Position numbers and translations under genes: made by a program | Origin: Osmia lignaria lignaria | Lineage: Eukaryota > Arthropoda > Insecta > Hymenoptera > Megachilidae | DNA: 64,000 nucleotides | NCBI RefSeq assembly: GCF_051020975.1 | Contig: NC_135035.1 | Location: forward strand, 6,758,001 to 6,822,000 | Reading direction: 5' to 3' | The notes under the pieces: model-generated | Seen by the model: the letters and a program-made list of their open reading frames with translations, nothing else | Databases searched by the model: none | Told to the model about the DNA's origin: nothing | In this document: positions 12,012 to 24,504 of the stretch, piece after piece | How positions within the stretch are numbered: position 1 is the first letter of the stretch | Layout: every line of letters begins with the position of its first letter

Positions 12012-12999
12012 TTATCTCGTTCCATTCGTGTGCCAACGAGCGAGGGTGTACACGGGGTCGGGGTGTTAACGAACCGGACAATGAGTAGTCACGGTTCGTT
12101 AGATACTCAACAACCAAATAATTAGCAAGTCCATTTGGATTCCCATGTGTCTAGATTTTGGACACCACGGTCGCGCCTTTGTCACTCGTCATTTTACTTG
12201 TTTATATCTTGCCTTATCGCGTTTTCCTTCGACGCGACGATTTTACGCGACACTGAAAACGGTTATATCCGTCTTATTGGCGAAGAGATACGGTTGACTT
12301 GCATTGTGCTTCGGAATAAAAGTATTGCCAACTGTAATATTCACCCAACAATAGGCGCACAAAGAGAGCCAAGAACGATAATAGTTTACAGAAATATCCA
12401 GGTAACAGCCTGTGAATGGAGTAAAATTGAAAAGAGTATTGTAGATTTACGGTTTCTTTCTGTTGGTAATTGTATTTACAGTATATTTGAAAATTTCTAG
12501 CATCCGTAAGTTTCTGTGAAGGGAAATTTAATGAAAAATTGAATCTGTACCGCGATGCTGATGATGAAAGATTTTTCTAAGAAAGCATTTAATAGAAGTT
12601 CGGAACATCGTTTGCTCGCAGGCTATAAAGAGTTTAAAATAGAGGTATTAAACAAAATGCTGACGCGTCGAGGAAGTGACGTACACCCGGAGGCAGAAGA
12701 TTCGAGGATGAGGGAGAAGCAGGTGTGGGTTTATGCAAGACAAGCATTTCGCTGCATAATTTCAGTCTTAAAGTGCACTTTATTAAAATAACAACCATGG
12801 GAAACAAAGTTAAGTCAACCGAGATAGGTTGATCTGAAAGCTCTTCGTTTAATATAAAGAAACATACTATCCTATTATATTCTATCAAATATAAAAATAT
12901 ATATAGGAACCATTATTATTTATTTTATAACGCATAACTTTTTGAACATTTAAATATAAATTATATCACAATTATTATCACTGTTTAACAGTTATATAT
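12012..12999. other. Gene-free stretch upstream of zinc-finger gene 3' end
   Basis: It contains a 121-codon plus frame at 12,135-12,500 with no domain and A/T-rich DNA towards 12,990. I see no supportable gene. Confidence 0.4.
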
Positions 13000-13005
13000 T
13001 TTATT
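13000..13005 (-). promoter_or_regulatory. Candidate poly(A) signal of the zinc-finger gene
   Basis: Minus-strand AATAAA about 150 nt past the stop codon at 13,152-13,154. Distance and strand are right; a second AATAAA lies near 12,915. Confidence 0.4.
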
Positions 13006-13151
13006 TTCTTTGGTATGAGGGTAAATATTGAGAAGCATCTGGAACAAAAATGATAACATTTTTTTAGAAAATTAAATAAGTAAAAAAGAATCATGTAAAA
13101 AAAGCCCCTTACCTTTTTTCAATATTCTTTCCTCTGGAATTCTTGATATTT

Positions 13152-14629
13152 TTAAAATATTTTATATTGATCAAAATCGATAGCATCCAAAAAATCCCTG
13201 TGTAATTGACTCACTACAGGCACAGTGATGTCTCTGTCCAATTTTACATTCAATTGTTCTTCCAAATTAAATGGAAATTTCGAAACGTTCTCTTTGTTCC
13301 CTCTATTAAATCGTTTATATTTTTTCGCTCGATTACAACGGACCGAGGGTGTATTTTCTTCGACTTGCTTTTCCGCAAGATCCACTTGTACATCGCAATT
13401 ATTATTCCGTTCGCGCAGAGGTATTTCACATTTCTGCACCACGTCGCTTCTAAATCGGTGCAGAATAAGCTTCTTCGTTGGCAATTTTAACGAGATCGAA
13501 GACGAACTAGATACTTTCGTCTGATAATTACTTACACCATCCTCGGACAACTCTTTTTCCACGTTTTGCGTAGAGGAGATTGCAATTTTTACGCTTTGAT
13601 TTTGTTTTTTAGATCTATTATCACGTTTGGTTACGTCCGAACAGGGTAATATTTTCAGATAAGATTTGAGTTTTTGATCGGTTAAAAAGTTCATCAGAGG
13701 TATATCTTCGATATCAAAATCACTGCATGTACACAAATACCTCAGAGTCAATTTTGACTTTATTTTTCTTGTCAATTTCTGATCATTGGCGGAAATTTTA
13801 TTTGAGAATTGTTGCCTCAGCTGTAACTCCCACGAATTAGAGATCTGTGTATCGGTGATATCGAACGATTCGTTGGTAATTTTGTATTTATTTCTTGATG
13901 TCATCCTGTACAATCTCGTGTGTGGGTGCATTTGCTCGCAGTGCACGTAATAATCACCTTTGTTGAAGAACTGTATCCCTGAAATTTCAATAGCAGACTC
14001 GTTACATTGTATGTCCTCTCCGACGCAAAATGATTGAGTCTTCGACTGATTATTGATCTATCGCACAGAGTGAAAAGAAATCGCGCGAGAAAATTGATAC
14101 CCGAACATCAGGTCTGTTATTTCACGATACTCTAAAAGGAAAGAGTGGAGCTTTTTATCTTACGAACGAGATAAACAATAACAGCGATTCCCGATCCTTC
14201 GGATCTGGATGGTTCGGGGTTTGTTTAGATCGCGATGGAATTATCGCAGGCATCTCGAAAATATAAAATATTTTATTTTATAAAATATATGTATAAATTT
14301 ATTTTATTAAGTTAAAAATTTAATTGAATAAAATAAAGAGCTAATTTCACCGTTGTAAAAATACAAAATCGTGCCTCGAATTGGAATATTCATAGAATAT
14401 TTAAATAATCGAGAAAGAAATCAGACATTTTCAAAAATAAAATTGTAAAATAGTAATGAGATGAATAATTACCGCAACAAACGTGTAGCCTCAAATTCCA
14501 ATGTATTCTCTCTTGATGACGCATCACGTTATAATTACGATTACTTTCGTACTTGCAATCGGAGCAGGTGTAAGTCCTTTGATTCTTCGAGACTCGTTTC
14601 CGTGCACAGATGTTATTTTTATCCTGCAT
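13152..14629 (-). CDS. C2H2 zinc-finger protein of unknown function, two exons
   Basis: Exon A is 14,473-14,629 and exon B is 13,152-13,978. The donor GTAATT and acceptor TTTCAG join in phase 1 and give 984 nt, or 327 aa plus TAA. Finger 1 is complete (C22, C25, 12 residues, H38, H43). Finger 2 is split by the intron: its helix FFNKGDYYVHCEQMH keeps the F-x5-Y-x2-H-x4-H pattern, but its cysteines are adjacent (CC at 51-52), so it may be degenerate. The rest is a long basic and serine-rich region, followed by a conserved-looking end (LHRDFLDAIDFDQ). A role in nucleic-acid binding is inferred from the fingers only. I do not recognise an orthologue. The start at 14,629 is the first in-frame ATG after a stop; an upstream exon, with a GTACGT donor near 14,740, is possible. 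Confidence 0.72.
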
Positions 14630-14829
14630 ACTGAAATTGAGTATCGATTATTCCCTGATGCGTGGAAAATTCCACTGATTTCCGTGGAAGATTCGAGGAT
14701 TTTACGACGACGTAATTTCATTTGCTTCCGTAAAACGTACAGGGCACGAAACAACGCGTAAGAATCACATGAATCTTCCAAACAACAAACACAGAATCGT
14801 AAAAATTCGACATCTTAAAAGTTCCATTT

Positions 14830-17290
14830 CCGACGGAACATCCTGACTCCATTATTTCATACACCACAAAATGACATTGCATAAAAATTCACTAATTATC
14901 AATATTACCAATATCCTAAGCAAATTATATTTTTCGTACAAGTTTATCACACGAATGCAATTAAAACAAAACGAACAAAGGAGATTTTCTACGACGGTTA
15001 CCGGTTGAATTTTCTAATTATTAAAAATGGAGGATGTACGATAATGATCCTTACATTTTTTTACAATTACTATTCCCTTTGTATATTCGCATTATTTGGA
15101 ATGGTAACTCGAAATTAAGATGTTCACCGCTCGATTCGTTAATTCTATTCTGCTGAAATCTCGTCGATGCTCTCCGTACGCGTTTTGACGACTAACTGAG
15201 GCGGTGGTAAGAAAGTTCAAAGGGAAGGATCACGTTTGACACTATCGAAACCGAACGCACGTGCGGTCGGAAGACGAGATCTATGTTTCTCCTTCGCGGC
15301 GTGCGAGCTTTGTTCCACTTGGCTTAAAATAAATGATCCTCGAGAGTTCTTTGTTTTCTTTGTCTGCGAGAAATAGTAAACAAACTGTCAGGATTATTTT
15401 ATTATTTTTCATTTCGATAGTCTGTCCTTAGATTGCGAATGAAAATATGTTGATAAGGATAATTACTTTGTAACTTAATGATAATTAAGTATCATTATTA
15501 TAGCAAAAAATGATAATAATCAAATGGATTGAAATAGAAAATTTATTATCAGAACACGCTGTATGCAAGATAATTAAATTTTGTATTGTCAGTAATAGTT
15601 AGCATTAATTTTCTACATATTTGCATTTTCGATAATACCAAATTTTCGATTATCCCGAATGCACATACCCGAAACACTTTCAATGTCGTTGAACCAGGAG
15701 ATGCCATGCATTTTAAGCGTTGTCTATCTGCCATGCTGGGAAGTCACAAGGAACGAATTTCGATAGGTCAACACGAACCTTGAATAATAATCAGCGTTAA
15801 TTGCAGACGTGCGTAATACCCTCCGGGACTTTATACATACTTACTGCTGTGTTTCGTGAAAATCGTAAATGAAACCAGTTTATTTTTATTGTCTTTTAAG
15901 TACTGCAAAAGAAAACGTCTTATCGATCGTTCAGAAATTATCTTCTTGCAATTCGAATACAAAGGAACCTTCTGTATTTAATTAATTCAATTTTAACTTA
16001 ACACTTAACAAAATAATATCCACTAATAGAATGAAAAATTTAGATCCCAGGGGAAATTGTAAGTGTCACATTACTGAAAAAGTTGATTGCATTACAAAAG
16101 TTGTCCGACTACAGACTTCCATAACTTTGTTATAATTTATCTAAAACTATCGCGATAAAAAGTGGATTAAACCTTCTACTTTCGCACTGCTCTGGTCGGT
16201 TTCATTTAAGTCAAGAACGATAACGCTTTTTTCGCGTGTTGAACTCTTTCAACGTTGTACATTTTCGCAATTAAAGGGCAACGGGACAATGTTGGCAAAC
16301 CAGGTTACAAGGTAGTAGTTGCATTTACAAGGTGTATGCAATGCTTGAACACGTACCGTACCGTGACTCGTAGTCGAGTAACTGGTAAAAAATGTGTACT
16401 GTTCGATCTCGAGAGAAATACAGTAGTTCTGGGTAAGAGAAGCCTGCAACCGGCCACTGAACTCACGACCTCGAGAGTCAAATACTTCTCGAAGACGCGG
16501 TACAAGTCGCCAAGATGTATCCTTCTCGTAAAAACTGGACCCTGAAGCAGCCTTGCTAGTTGCAACGTAGCCTTGCATGGTAACTTGCAATCGCAGAGAT
16601 CTTGTAAAATTTAAACCACTCTTTCCTACTCATGGTATACCTTGGATTTCATGAATTCTCAATTTTATCGTTTGCAAAATGACTTTGCTTCGTTGATTAT
16701 TTTCTAAGAAACAGAAAACTAGATAATTGCTAGTAAAGTTTAATTTATATTTTGAAATTATCGAAGGGATGCTTCCAAACTTTGTTTTCATTTTAATTTG
16801 TATTCCAATTCCTTCTAGCCAACACTCGTTGAATATGAAATTTTGAATAATTTAATCCTATAATATTCCATTAATTTATTCTGACATTTTTCGTATTTGC
16901 GACGAGGATAACCGTGGCGTTAGTATTCTATACCGTATTTTTCGCGGTTTTGGAATGAAGAATTTTCTTATAAGTCGAGGTACAATTATCTGTAGTCTTT
17001 TCCGTGTAACATTTATCAAGTGGCCAACGAGAAGCGTCTGATTTCCCAGGTGAGTTTACGGTATCTGGAAACGGGTACAGATGCACGGATATATTGCAGG
17101 TACCCTTGAAAATATATTTCTCTTTGCTGGGCAATCGATATCATTGTTGCATACTTGTTCCCTTGACATTGTTTTTGCATAGGTTCACGCTTTCATGGGA
17201 TTTCTAATAACCCGTTAAGTTTCAGAACGTATCAGTTCGTGTGTCAGGTTGATGCACAAAGTCTAGTCCACACTTACGTGTAGCGAGGTA
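14830..17290. other. Gene-free stretch
   Basis: No supportable exon. Antisense-overlapping frames at 16,249-16,590 lack domains. No repeat longer than about 30 bp was noticed. Confidence 0.4.
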
Positions 17291-17627
17291 CAGTGGATCA
17301 CAAAATTATTCGCTCACCGTTTAAAACAGAATACCTTATTTAAAATTGGACCAAATGATTTGAGGTTTCTCGAGAAGTTATACAAATTAATTTACTAAGA
17401 TATGTGCTTTTGTTGTTTTAAAAAATTACAATTTGTTGAAATCGTGAAAAATGATAGTGAAGACTATTTAAAAAAGTTATCAGTAATTTTTTAAAACGAC
17501 AAAAGCACATATCTTATTGTTAGTAAATTAATTTGTATAGCTTCTCGAGAAACCTCAAGTCATTTGGTCCAATTTTAAATGAGGTATGCTGGTTTAAACG
17601 GTGAGCGAATAATTTTGTGACCCACTG
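17291..17627. mobile_element. Tc1/mariner-type palindromic MITE, 337 bp
   Basis: The element is bounded by TA dinucleotides and begins CAGTGGATCACAAAATTATT, ending with the inverse complement ...GTGACCCACTG. The arms pair for about 150 bp each, so the transcript would fold into one long hairpin. TA target and CAGTGG ends are typical of Tc1/mariner derivatives. No transposase is present. It shares the interior blocks TTTAAAACAGAATACCT and TTGGTCCAATTTTA with the 28,463 element. Confidence 0.85.
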
Positions 17628-19329
17628 TATATTAAAATCAAAATTATTCTGGTAATTTTCTTAAAGAATTTTTAATTTCATTCAAATGAATTGAAACGTG
17701 AATTTGAGAAATTAAAGAAACGAAATGAAATTCTTATAAAATATTCAGTACCTTTTTATCGTAGCTCATAGAAGAAGAAAATGTAAAAATGTGAAGTTGC
17801 GGGTTGGTAACGAAATATAATGGTACTTTCATGACCATATTTTAGAATTAAAATCTCCCCCATATCTCTTAAGGATATATCCATGCTTCTAGAACTTCCA
17901 TCCTTGTTTCGAACCCTTGGGATTACACTGCAAAACCTTCTGCTGCTTTTCAGAAGAATCTACTTACAAAGCCCTTACTATGAATTATTAATTACTCCGT
18001 GTTAATAATTCATTCTCCAGAAGTATGAAATACGTGTCTCGAATAAAATTTGTATTACAGATCTTCGTACAAGTTGTATCATCTATTTAATTTTTATATT
18101 TTTCACGTTTTCCTGTTAAGCTACTTCAAATTATCGATATTTCTTTTTAAACTGTCTCAGATTTTAAAATAGGTAAAAATGGAATGTAATCTCGGTTGAA
18201 ACGTATGATGGAAACGCGAACAAATAATTGAAAAAGTGAAATGTATCACCGGAAGGGGGGGGTGGAAACGACAAAGTTACAAGGAATATTCATTGGCGCA
18301 CGCAAATCGTTCCTGCTCATTTTACTCGTAGCGGGTAGCGCAGGGACGGAAGCGGGCTAACCGCGGGAAAGGCAAGAGGAAAAGAATTATTATGCGAAAA
18401 GTTCGTGCTCCTCGTTTCTTCCCTGATGGACGATTAAAACTTCCACCGTCGAATTTACAAATTCCTTCGGGGGCTTCGCTGGCGGAAGCATTAGTTCGCC
18501 TCGTCTCGCCTAGCGAACTTAACCGAGTCCTACCATTACCGACCCCGAATTAGAATTTAAATCTGCGGAACGGCTCGCTCGTAATGGCTCGATTTCTTTC
18601 GTCACGGTTACGCGGCCGGTTAACCGCCCCGGGACACTCGGCGAAACGCCTTCTCTTCCTTAAAACCGTGTACCTATCGGAAAATTGCAAATTTAAATTC
18701 CCCGGTAATTGGATCGGAACCACGCGTTAATCCTTCAACGACGTCCAGGATGTTCGTAAAATTTCGGGACACAGACTGTGAAACGTATGAACGTGTAAAT
18801 ATTTAAGCGGCTTACGGTTCAACCGGTTTTCACGGCGGTAATTGGTTTATCCGGAAGATTAATAGCGGTCGAGGCGAGAGATTCTGGCCGGAAGAAACAA
18901 GGTCAGGTATTATATAATCCTGCTTGTTTTGTATTAACACAGGAACAAAGACTGGATGAGGGTAAATTTGTCAACGAGGATTTTACGGTTCAATTTGATT
19001 TGTTTGACGATGGGTTTGAAGGGTATTGTTGATGACTAGCGATATTTATCCTTTCCACCTACGCTGGTACTCATTAACCCAAAAAAGAAAAAAATACATT
19101 GCAATAAAATAACAATTTTTATTTTTTCTCTGTTACAGATAACGTCAGCTGAAACACATCAGCAAAGTACAAAAGAAAAGTACTATTTAAAAACCATCAG
19201 CACACTCGGCACTTTTACCGTTTAACAAGAAAGTAATACTATTTTTAAGTCGCCTGGTTAAAATGGCGATGACTTGTAGATCAACTGCACATTCGTAAAA
19301 AAAATTAACTCGGTCACGAAAGGGTTAAA
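17628..19329. other. Upstream flank of the CpG-rich first exon
   Basis: No exon is supported. Bases 18,290-18,690 are clearly richer in G+C and CpG than their surroundings, without a long open frame. This fits a proximal regulatory region of the plus-strand gene starting near 19.4-19.8 kb. Confidence 0.35.
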
Positions 19330-19909
19330 GCGTTTAAAATGAAATTCGCGGTGCGAACGCATTCGGCCTCGGGCGCATGCGCGGTGATCGATTCGGAAGC
19401 GTTCGCGAGGGTTCGCGTTTGATCGTGACGTCGAGTTGCGGAGTGGGGATGCGTCGGTCGAAAGGGAGAGATATCGTAGTCGCACTCCGATGGAGGAGCC
19501 GTGAGGAGGGACGAAGAGGGTGCGGAGTCCGCGTGTCGTTGACAGTAGCGGCGGCCAGCAGGCGGAATCAGGCGTCGCTCGACAGTCGAAGCCGGTCTCT
19601 CGGCGTGCGAGTATCGAAAGTATCGCGAGGACTCGTATCGTTCTTCCGCCTCGTTACGCGGACTTGTCATCTGTCAACGACGCTTCTCCTACGTTCACTC
19701 GGTTCGCTCGCGTTCCCGTGCGTTTTCCGTTGTGCCGTGCTAACGAGCACCGAAGCTCACCCTGTTGTGCGTTCGTTCGTGTCGTGCTCGTTCGCCAACG
19801 ACGTTTCCGCTCGCGTGTGTCCAGTGTGCAGAGTGTGTTGGATGCCACGGCGGAAGCGTTGCCGTCGAGATTGCAGCGAGGACGTTCCCCTTGGCCGATT
19901 ACTTCTTAG
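19330..19909 (+). promoter_or_regulatory. CpG-dense promoter and first (probably 5' UTR) exon
   Basis: This block is packed with CpG in an otherwise AT-rich window and ends at a strong splice donor, CTTAG|GTAAGT, with the exon ending at 19,909. Long open frames on both strands (up to 178 codons) have arginine/serine-rich low-complexity products without domains, as expected from CpG-rich untranslated sequence. An ATG at 19,842 stays open for 22 codons up to the donor, so a short coding start or an upstream ORF is possible. The transcription start is not visible; initiator-like CAGT occurs near 19,821. The downstream gene cannot be named because no coding exon is recognised in the window. Confidence 0.5.
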
Positions 19910-21070
19910 GTAAGTCGATTTTGCTTCTTACCACCGTCTATACCCGTCTTACTCTTAACATTTACATTTAAATCTTTAATCACTCCGTATTGCAATTAAT
20001 TGTCTTATGTAGGGGTGCATTTTTTGGTACTTCTGGTACCGGTGCGATGTTTCATTTAAAAAACTTTGAAAATGAATCTAGGTTGCGTGTATTAACCTCT
20101 TGTCACATGACATCCAGATATATTCGTGCTATAGAGTACGGTGCAAATATGAGTAACACGACTCACACTCGAGCTATAGCCTATTATTTACATATCTTTG
20201 ATATTTTGGAATTTCTATCATTTTCTAAATTCCTGTTTTCAGTTATCTGTCAGATAAAACTAGTATGATGTATGTTTGTAAATTATAATACAGGAGGTTA
20301 ATATTATAAATAATATAGAAAACTGAAAACTTAAATTTAGATATTAATTTTTATTTAACACTCAATTCATACATTAACTCCAATTTAAAAACTGGTAATT
20401 TTTCTGCGTATATTACTGTCCTCTCGTAATTCAAAGTTCCAACGTGTTAATTGTTTACGTTCGAATCGGAGCGTCTTTGAAGGGAATGCAACGCGGTGGT
20501 CTTCGTTTAAATACAACACGATTTCACGGTGAGCGTTTATCAGCTCCGGTCCACGGACAATGTGACCGCAGTTATCGTTGTCCAACGATTTGTTTATGTC
20601 TCGCTTGTGTAACTACACACGTACATGAAAGCAGGGTAAGATACTCGTGGCTCGCAATCAGTAGACAGCCGGAACATCGTACATACGTACAATCTCTTCG
20701 GCAAGGTTATGGTCTAACTGATCGAGTCGAAGTTTCGTTCGTTCGCTGTTTTCGTTCAAGCTCTGCCGTTTCGTTTGATTAAAAGCTTGATCAACTGCGA
20801 CGAACAACCCGTGTGCCTGGCGAATAACCCAGTTACCACTTGAACGAGGCACGCTACGCGCGACCTACATAAACAGGTGCACTTGCAAGAAGATGTCGCG
20901 ACTTTGATCTCTGCTTCCTCAATGGGACTCGATTCGCAGGGGATGTACAAACATGCAGGGGAATATTAGCCGCAACTGGTCACTCGTTTTTTCAAGGGTT
21001 TTCCAAAGGGATGCTTAAGTAGTTATTTTTTATGAGAGGAGTGGGATCCATTTTTGAATAAATTTCAGCA

Positions 21071-21437
21071 TGGCCCCCCCAAAATTGAGAACTCAGGTTT
21101 GGTATATAACTTAAATCGACTACAAGAAACCGATTAAAGTTGGTTTCAGAGCTGAATGTCTTACCGTTTTTGAGATATCGTGGTAAGAAATTTTTCTACA
21201 ATTTTGGGACTACCTATGCGCTATTCGATACTGCGCATGCGCTATTTAATACTGCGCATGCGCTATTTGATACTGCGCATGCGCTATTCGATACTGCGCA
21301 TACACGGGACCTAACCTAACCTTACCACGATATCTCGAAAACAGTAAGACATCCATCTCTGAAACCAAGTTTAATTGGTTTCTTGTAGTCAATTTAGGTT
21401 ATATACCGAACCTGAGTTCTCAATTTTGGGGGGGTCA
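21071..21437. mobile_element. MITE with long inverted repeats and internal 21-bp tandem array
   Basis: About 140-bp arms pair. The left begins with a C7 run followed by AAAATTGAGAACTCAGGTT, and the right ends with the inverse plus a G7 run. Shared blocks are ACGATATCTCGAAAA / TTTTGAGATATCGTGGT and the ATATAAC and CTTGTAGT segments. Between the arms lie four tandem 21-mers. No coding frame and no certain target duplication. Superfamily not assigned. Confidence 0.75.
21217..21300. repeat. Four tandem 21-bp units in the MITE loop
   Basis: Units at 21,217-21,237, 21,238-21,258, 21,259-21,279 and 21,280-21,300 follow TGCGCTATTYRATACTGCGCA. Each has self-complementary ends (TGCGC...GCGCA), so adjacent units create TGCGCATGCGC palindromes. 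Confidence 0.92.
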
Positions 21438-24338
21438 TTCAGAAACACAGTCCCGTTGTTTTTTTATTAATATTATGAACCGGCAGAGAAATGGAGCACA
21501 GAAGTTAAAGCCTCCCTGTATGTTTGTGCGGCGGCTTGTAACATGCCCCGATTATTCCATTTATCCAACCACTAAATTTCCCGACGATTTCGTTTGACGA
21601 AAAATCAATACGCGATTCTTAACACGGTCGCCGATGGTCATCCTGATAACTGTTGGAAATTCGAATGGATCGTAGGAAGGTTTCAGGTATCCGGTGACAA
21701 ACGGTGGATCGTTCGAATGTAAGCGAAGAGCCGGTGATTACACGGGTCTCGCGTATCCTGTAACGAGCCTTCGTAGCCGTAGTCCGGGTCGCTTCTGGTC
21801 TGTTGATATTCGCGCGGTTCGTTTTAGCATTTTAAACGCGTTGCTGGCTCGTTCCGCCACGAAATTCGCACCGCTCTGTCTCACTCGAGATTTCAGACTT
21901 GCTAATATGGCGTCGATAAAGGCGATTAAAAGCAGCCCGGGTAATCGGCAGGAAATGATATTCTGCTCGTTTTATAACGCGTTTTCTACTGCCGTTTCCA
22001 CCATCGGCTCTATTCTTGTTGATATAACGTTACTCCATCGCGCTGGACTGTGTTATTTGCTTGACGATTTGAATTCATTTCGCGTCAAGTCGCCGACGTG
22101 ATCGGAGAATGTATTAGACCGCGTCTGGCCTCCCTTGTACTCATATTTGCCCAGTTGTTTCTTTTCACGACTTCGTTAGGGGGATACATATACGTTAGGC
22201 TCGGCGTTTGTACGAAAAATTCGTCTCGGGCTTGTTTCAAAAACGGGGAACATAGAAAATGGAATGTTTAGATAACAGCGTACAGGCTGGTATTCAGATG
22301 ATAGGAATTCGGATGATAGCCCTCGTATCGCGAACGAAACGTTTTCATGCAGCCTGGTCACGCAGTTAAATTCGTGTTGAATTCTACCGAGCTTGCTATA
22401 CGATTACACCGGTATAATCAAATGGACGCGGTGTTTCCGTTTCAAAAGTACAGGGAACCGTCAGGTTAAAAGAAGGATCATTCGACTAATGATACGTTCG
22501 TATGATAGGAATTTCGATAATGATCCTGTTATCGGGCAACATTTTAAGTTGCTTTAATTCGACGATTAAACGCCAATCAAGCGATAACTAGTAGCCAGGA
22601 GCTACGGTAATACCGTTTCCTGGTATTGACCGATTCTGATTCAATGGAAAATTATGAACGAACCGCTTGTACTACGAATCGTACGATCTGCACGATGATT
22701 ACATGCATGTAAAACTTCTACGCGTATGCGTGAATACGTGCATCTGACATTTAACAGTGTGTACATACTATTATCAATATTACGGTTTCCTCGATTTTTT
22801 TTAACTCCACATGATTATAAAACTTCGCCTGTTAACCGGTCATAGTTCTTGTCGCAGCATGCAACGACATCGTAATTATATGGTAATTTATCTCGGTCTT
22901 TCCTTGCATTTTTTTCCTTCTCTTTCCATTCTTCTAGCTTTCCTTTTGCTTTCATTCTGTGCGTGGCATGATGTACAGTGTCTGCATATTCTGCTTTCTT
23001 GAAATTACTTTATTCGAAAGTATGCACTGTTGGCTGAATGTATGGCACCATCTTGTTCAATATTAAATTTTATAATATCATTCATTTTTCACACAATTTG
23101 GCTCGGAATTTCAAGTAAAAAAAAAAAAAAGAAAAAACTTGCATTATGGAGAAAGATAAAAATTTGCTGTTTCATTGAAATTTTGGTCACATAATGACTC
23201 AACATGCGTGTCTAATCTAATCTAAATTATACTGCGAAGCGTACTCTTTTCGAAGTATAATAGTTTGCTTGCACTTTGAAATATGTAAATAGCTCGATGT
23301 TAGCTGGTTGTTCATTTATCCTGTACCATTAGCTGTTATCGTGGTACTTTGAATACCTTAGGCTTAATAACTTCCCCGTAGAAAAAAAAAAATACACGGT
23401 CGTCTATGGTGCAACAAGATTGATTCACCTGAACGGTCCACAATTCATTAAAGTCGCTGTAGGGACGCCAGCGTCGCAGATTACTTCCACTCCATTTAGA
23501 TCGTGGCATATTAATTTGCGCTTTTGATTGATGTTTTTCTTGCGGACCTGGACATGGGAAATTAATAAACGCGATTACAGCAAACGTGGCCAGCGATACT
23601 TTTCCCAGAATTTTCTCATAATCAAGATAATTTCAAAAGGGATGGACGATTCCTTAAAATATTTCAAAATTTATTTTTCATCCGAATTACGAATTAATCG
23701 TATTTTTCGCATTTCGATTCTTTCTCGCTCCTAGCGTTAACGAGTTTTTATTAACGCGAAACGTTTTAATTGACGGGGCTTAAACTTTCGATAAATATAC
23801 AATTGAAATTCGGCGATAATTTCATTGGAACGCACCGTTAGCAATTTTCCACGGTCGAAATTTTTTCAGTGAAAACACGCCGGAAGCAAACATTCGTCAA
23901 GCATTTCACGGGGGAAAAAAAATAAAAAAAATATTTGCAACGGGTGGATTCGGTTTGCGATAAAAAATGACACGGTTGAATAATCTCCTCTCTGCCTGTT
24001 TGTCTGTCTGGCCTGCCCTCGTTGCATATGTTTCTTTCTTTGGCTGCGTTCAAATGGACCATGCGACCATTTAATTAATTCAAGTGGATCTGTCCGCGTT
24101 ACGGGTTTAAAAGAATCGCGAATATCGCTGAAAGCACACGCATTTCACCGATGATGATAGATGCAGCCTGACACGTTCATCGAATTAGTTTTTGATGTAT
24201 CGAGCAACGATGACATCCCTGATGCAATTTTTATTGACGTTTCAGATTCAGTGTTATTGATAGATTGTTACGTGTCAAATAAGATTTCATGACATAAAAG
24301 TAGCACAAAATATCACTTACGAAGCATCAAATTAAAAC

Positions 24339-24504
24339 TTAAGAGGTATACGTTTAGAAGGCCGCAAAAAAAGCGATTTAAAACAATTTTTTTTGACCAA
24401 ATGGAATTTGTCAGATTGTCTTTGAACTTTCAGAGAATATTCTTCTAAACGCCGGTTTGAAAAAATCGATTTTATAAAAATACTAAATGTATATAACCCC
24501 TTAA
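24339..24504. mobile_element. Small TTAA-flanked palindromic MITE
   Basis: TTAA lies at 24,339-24,342 and 24,501-24,504. Left GAGGTATACGTTTAG and right CTAAATGTATATAACCCC are imperfect inverse complements, and inner blocks around GCGATTTAAAAC / AAAATCGATTTTA also pair. Non-coding. Confidence 0.55.

Noticed and set aside
14524..14810. Upstream minus-strand frame as first coding exon of the zinc-finger gene
   Set aside because: A GTACGT donor exists at 14,740, but the phase from the ATG near 14,808 does not match either acceptor before 14,623; left open in the gene entry.
19377..19913. 178-codon plus-strand open frame in the CpG block, with a 129-codon frame in another phase
   Set aside because: The products are arginine/serine-rich low complexity. 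Frames are open in several phases because the sequence is GC-rich and stop-poor, and the donor at 19,910 falls inside. More likely 5' UTR.
21694..22101. 135-codon plus-strand open frame
   Set aside because: No domain, no splice context, and composition like the surrounding CpG-rich non-coding sequence.
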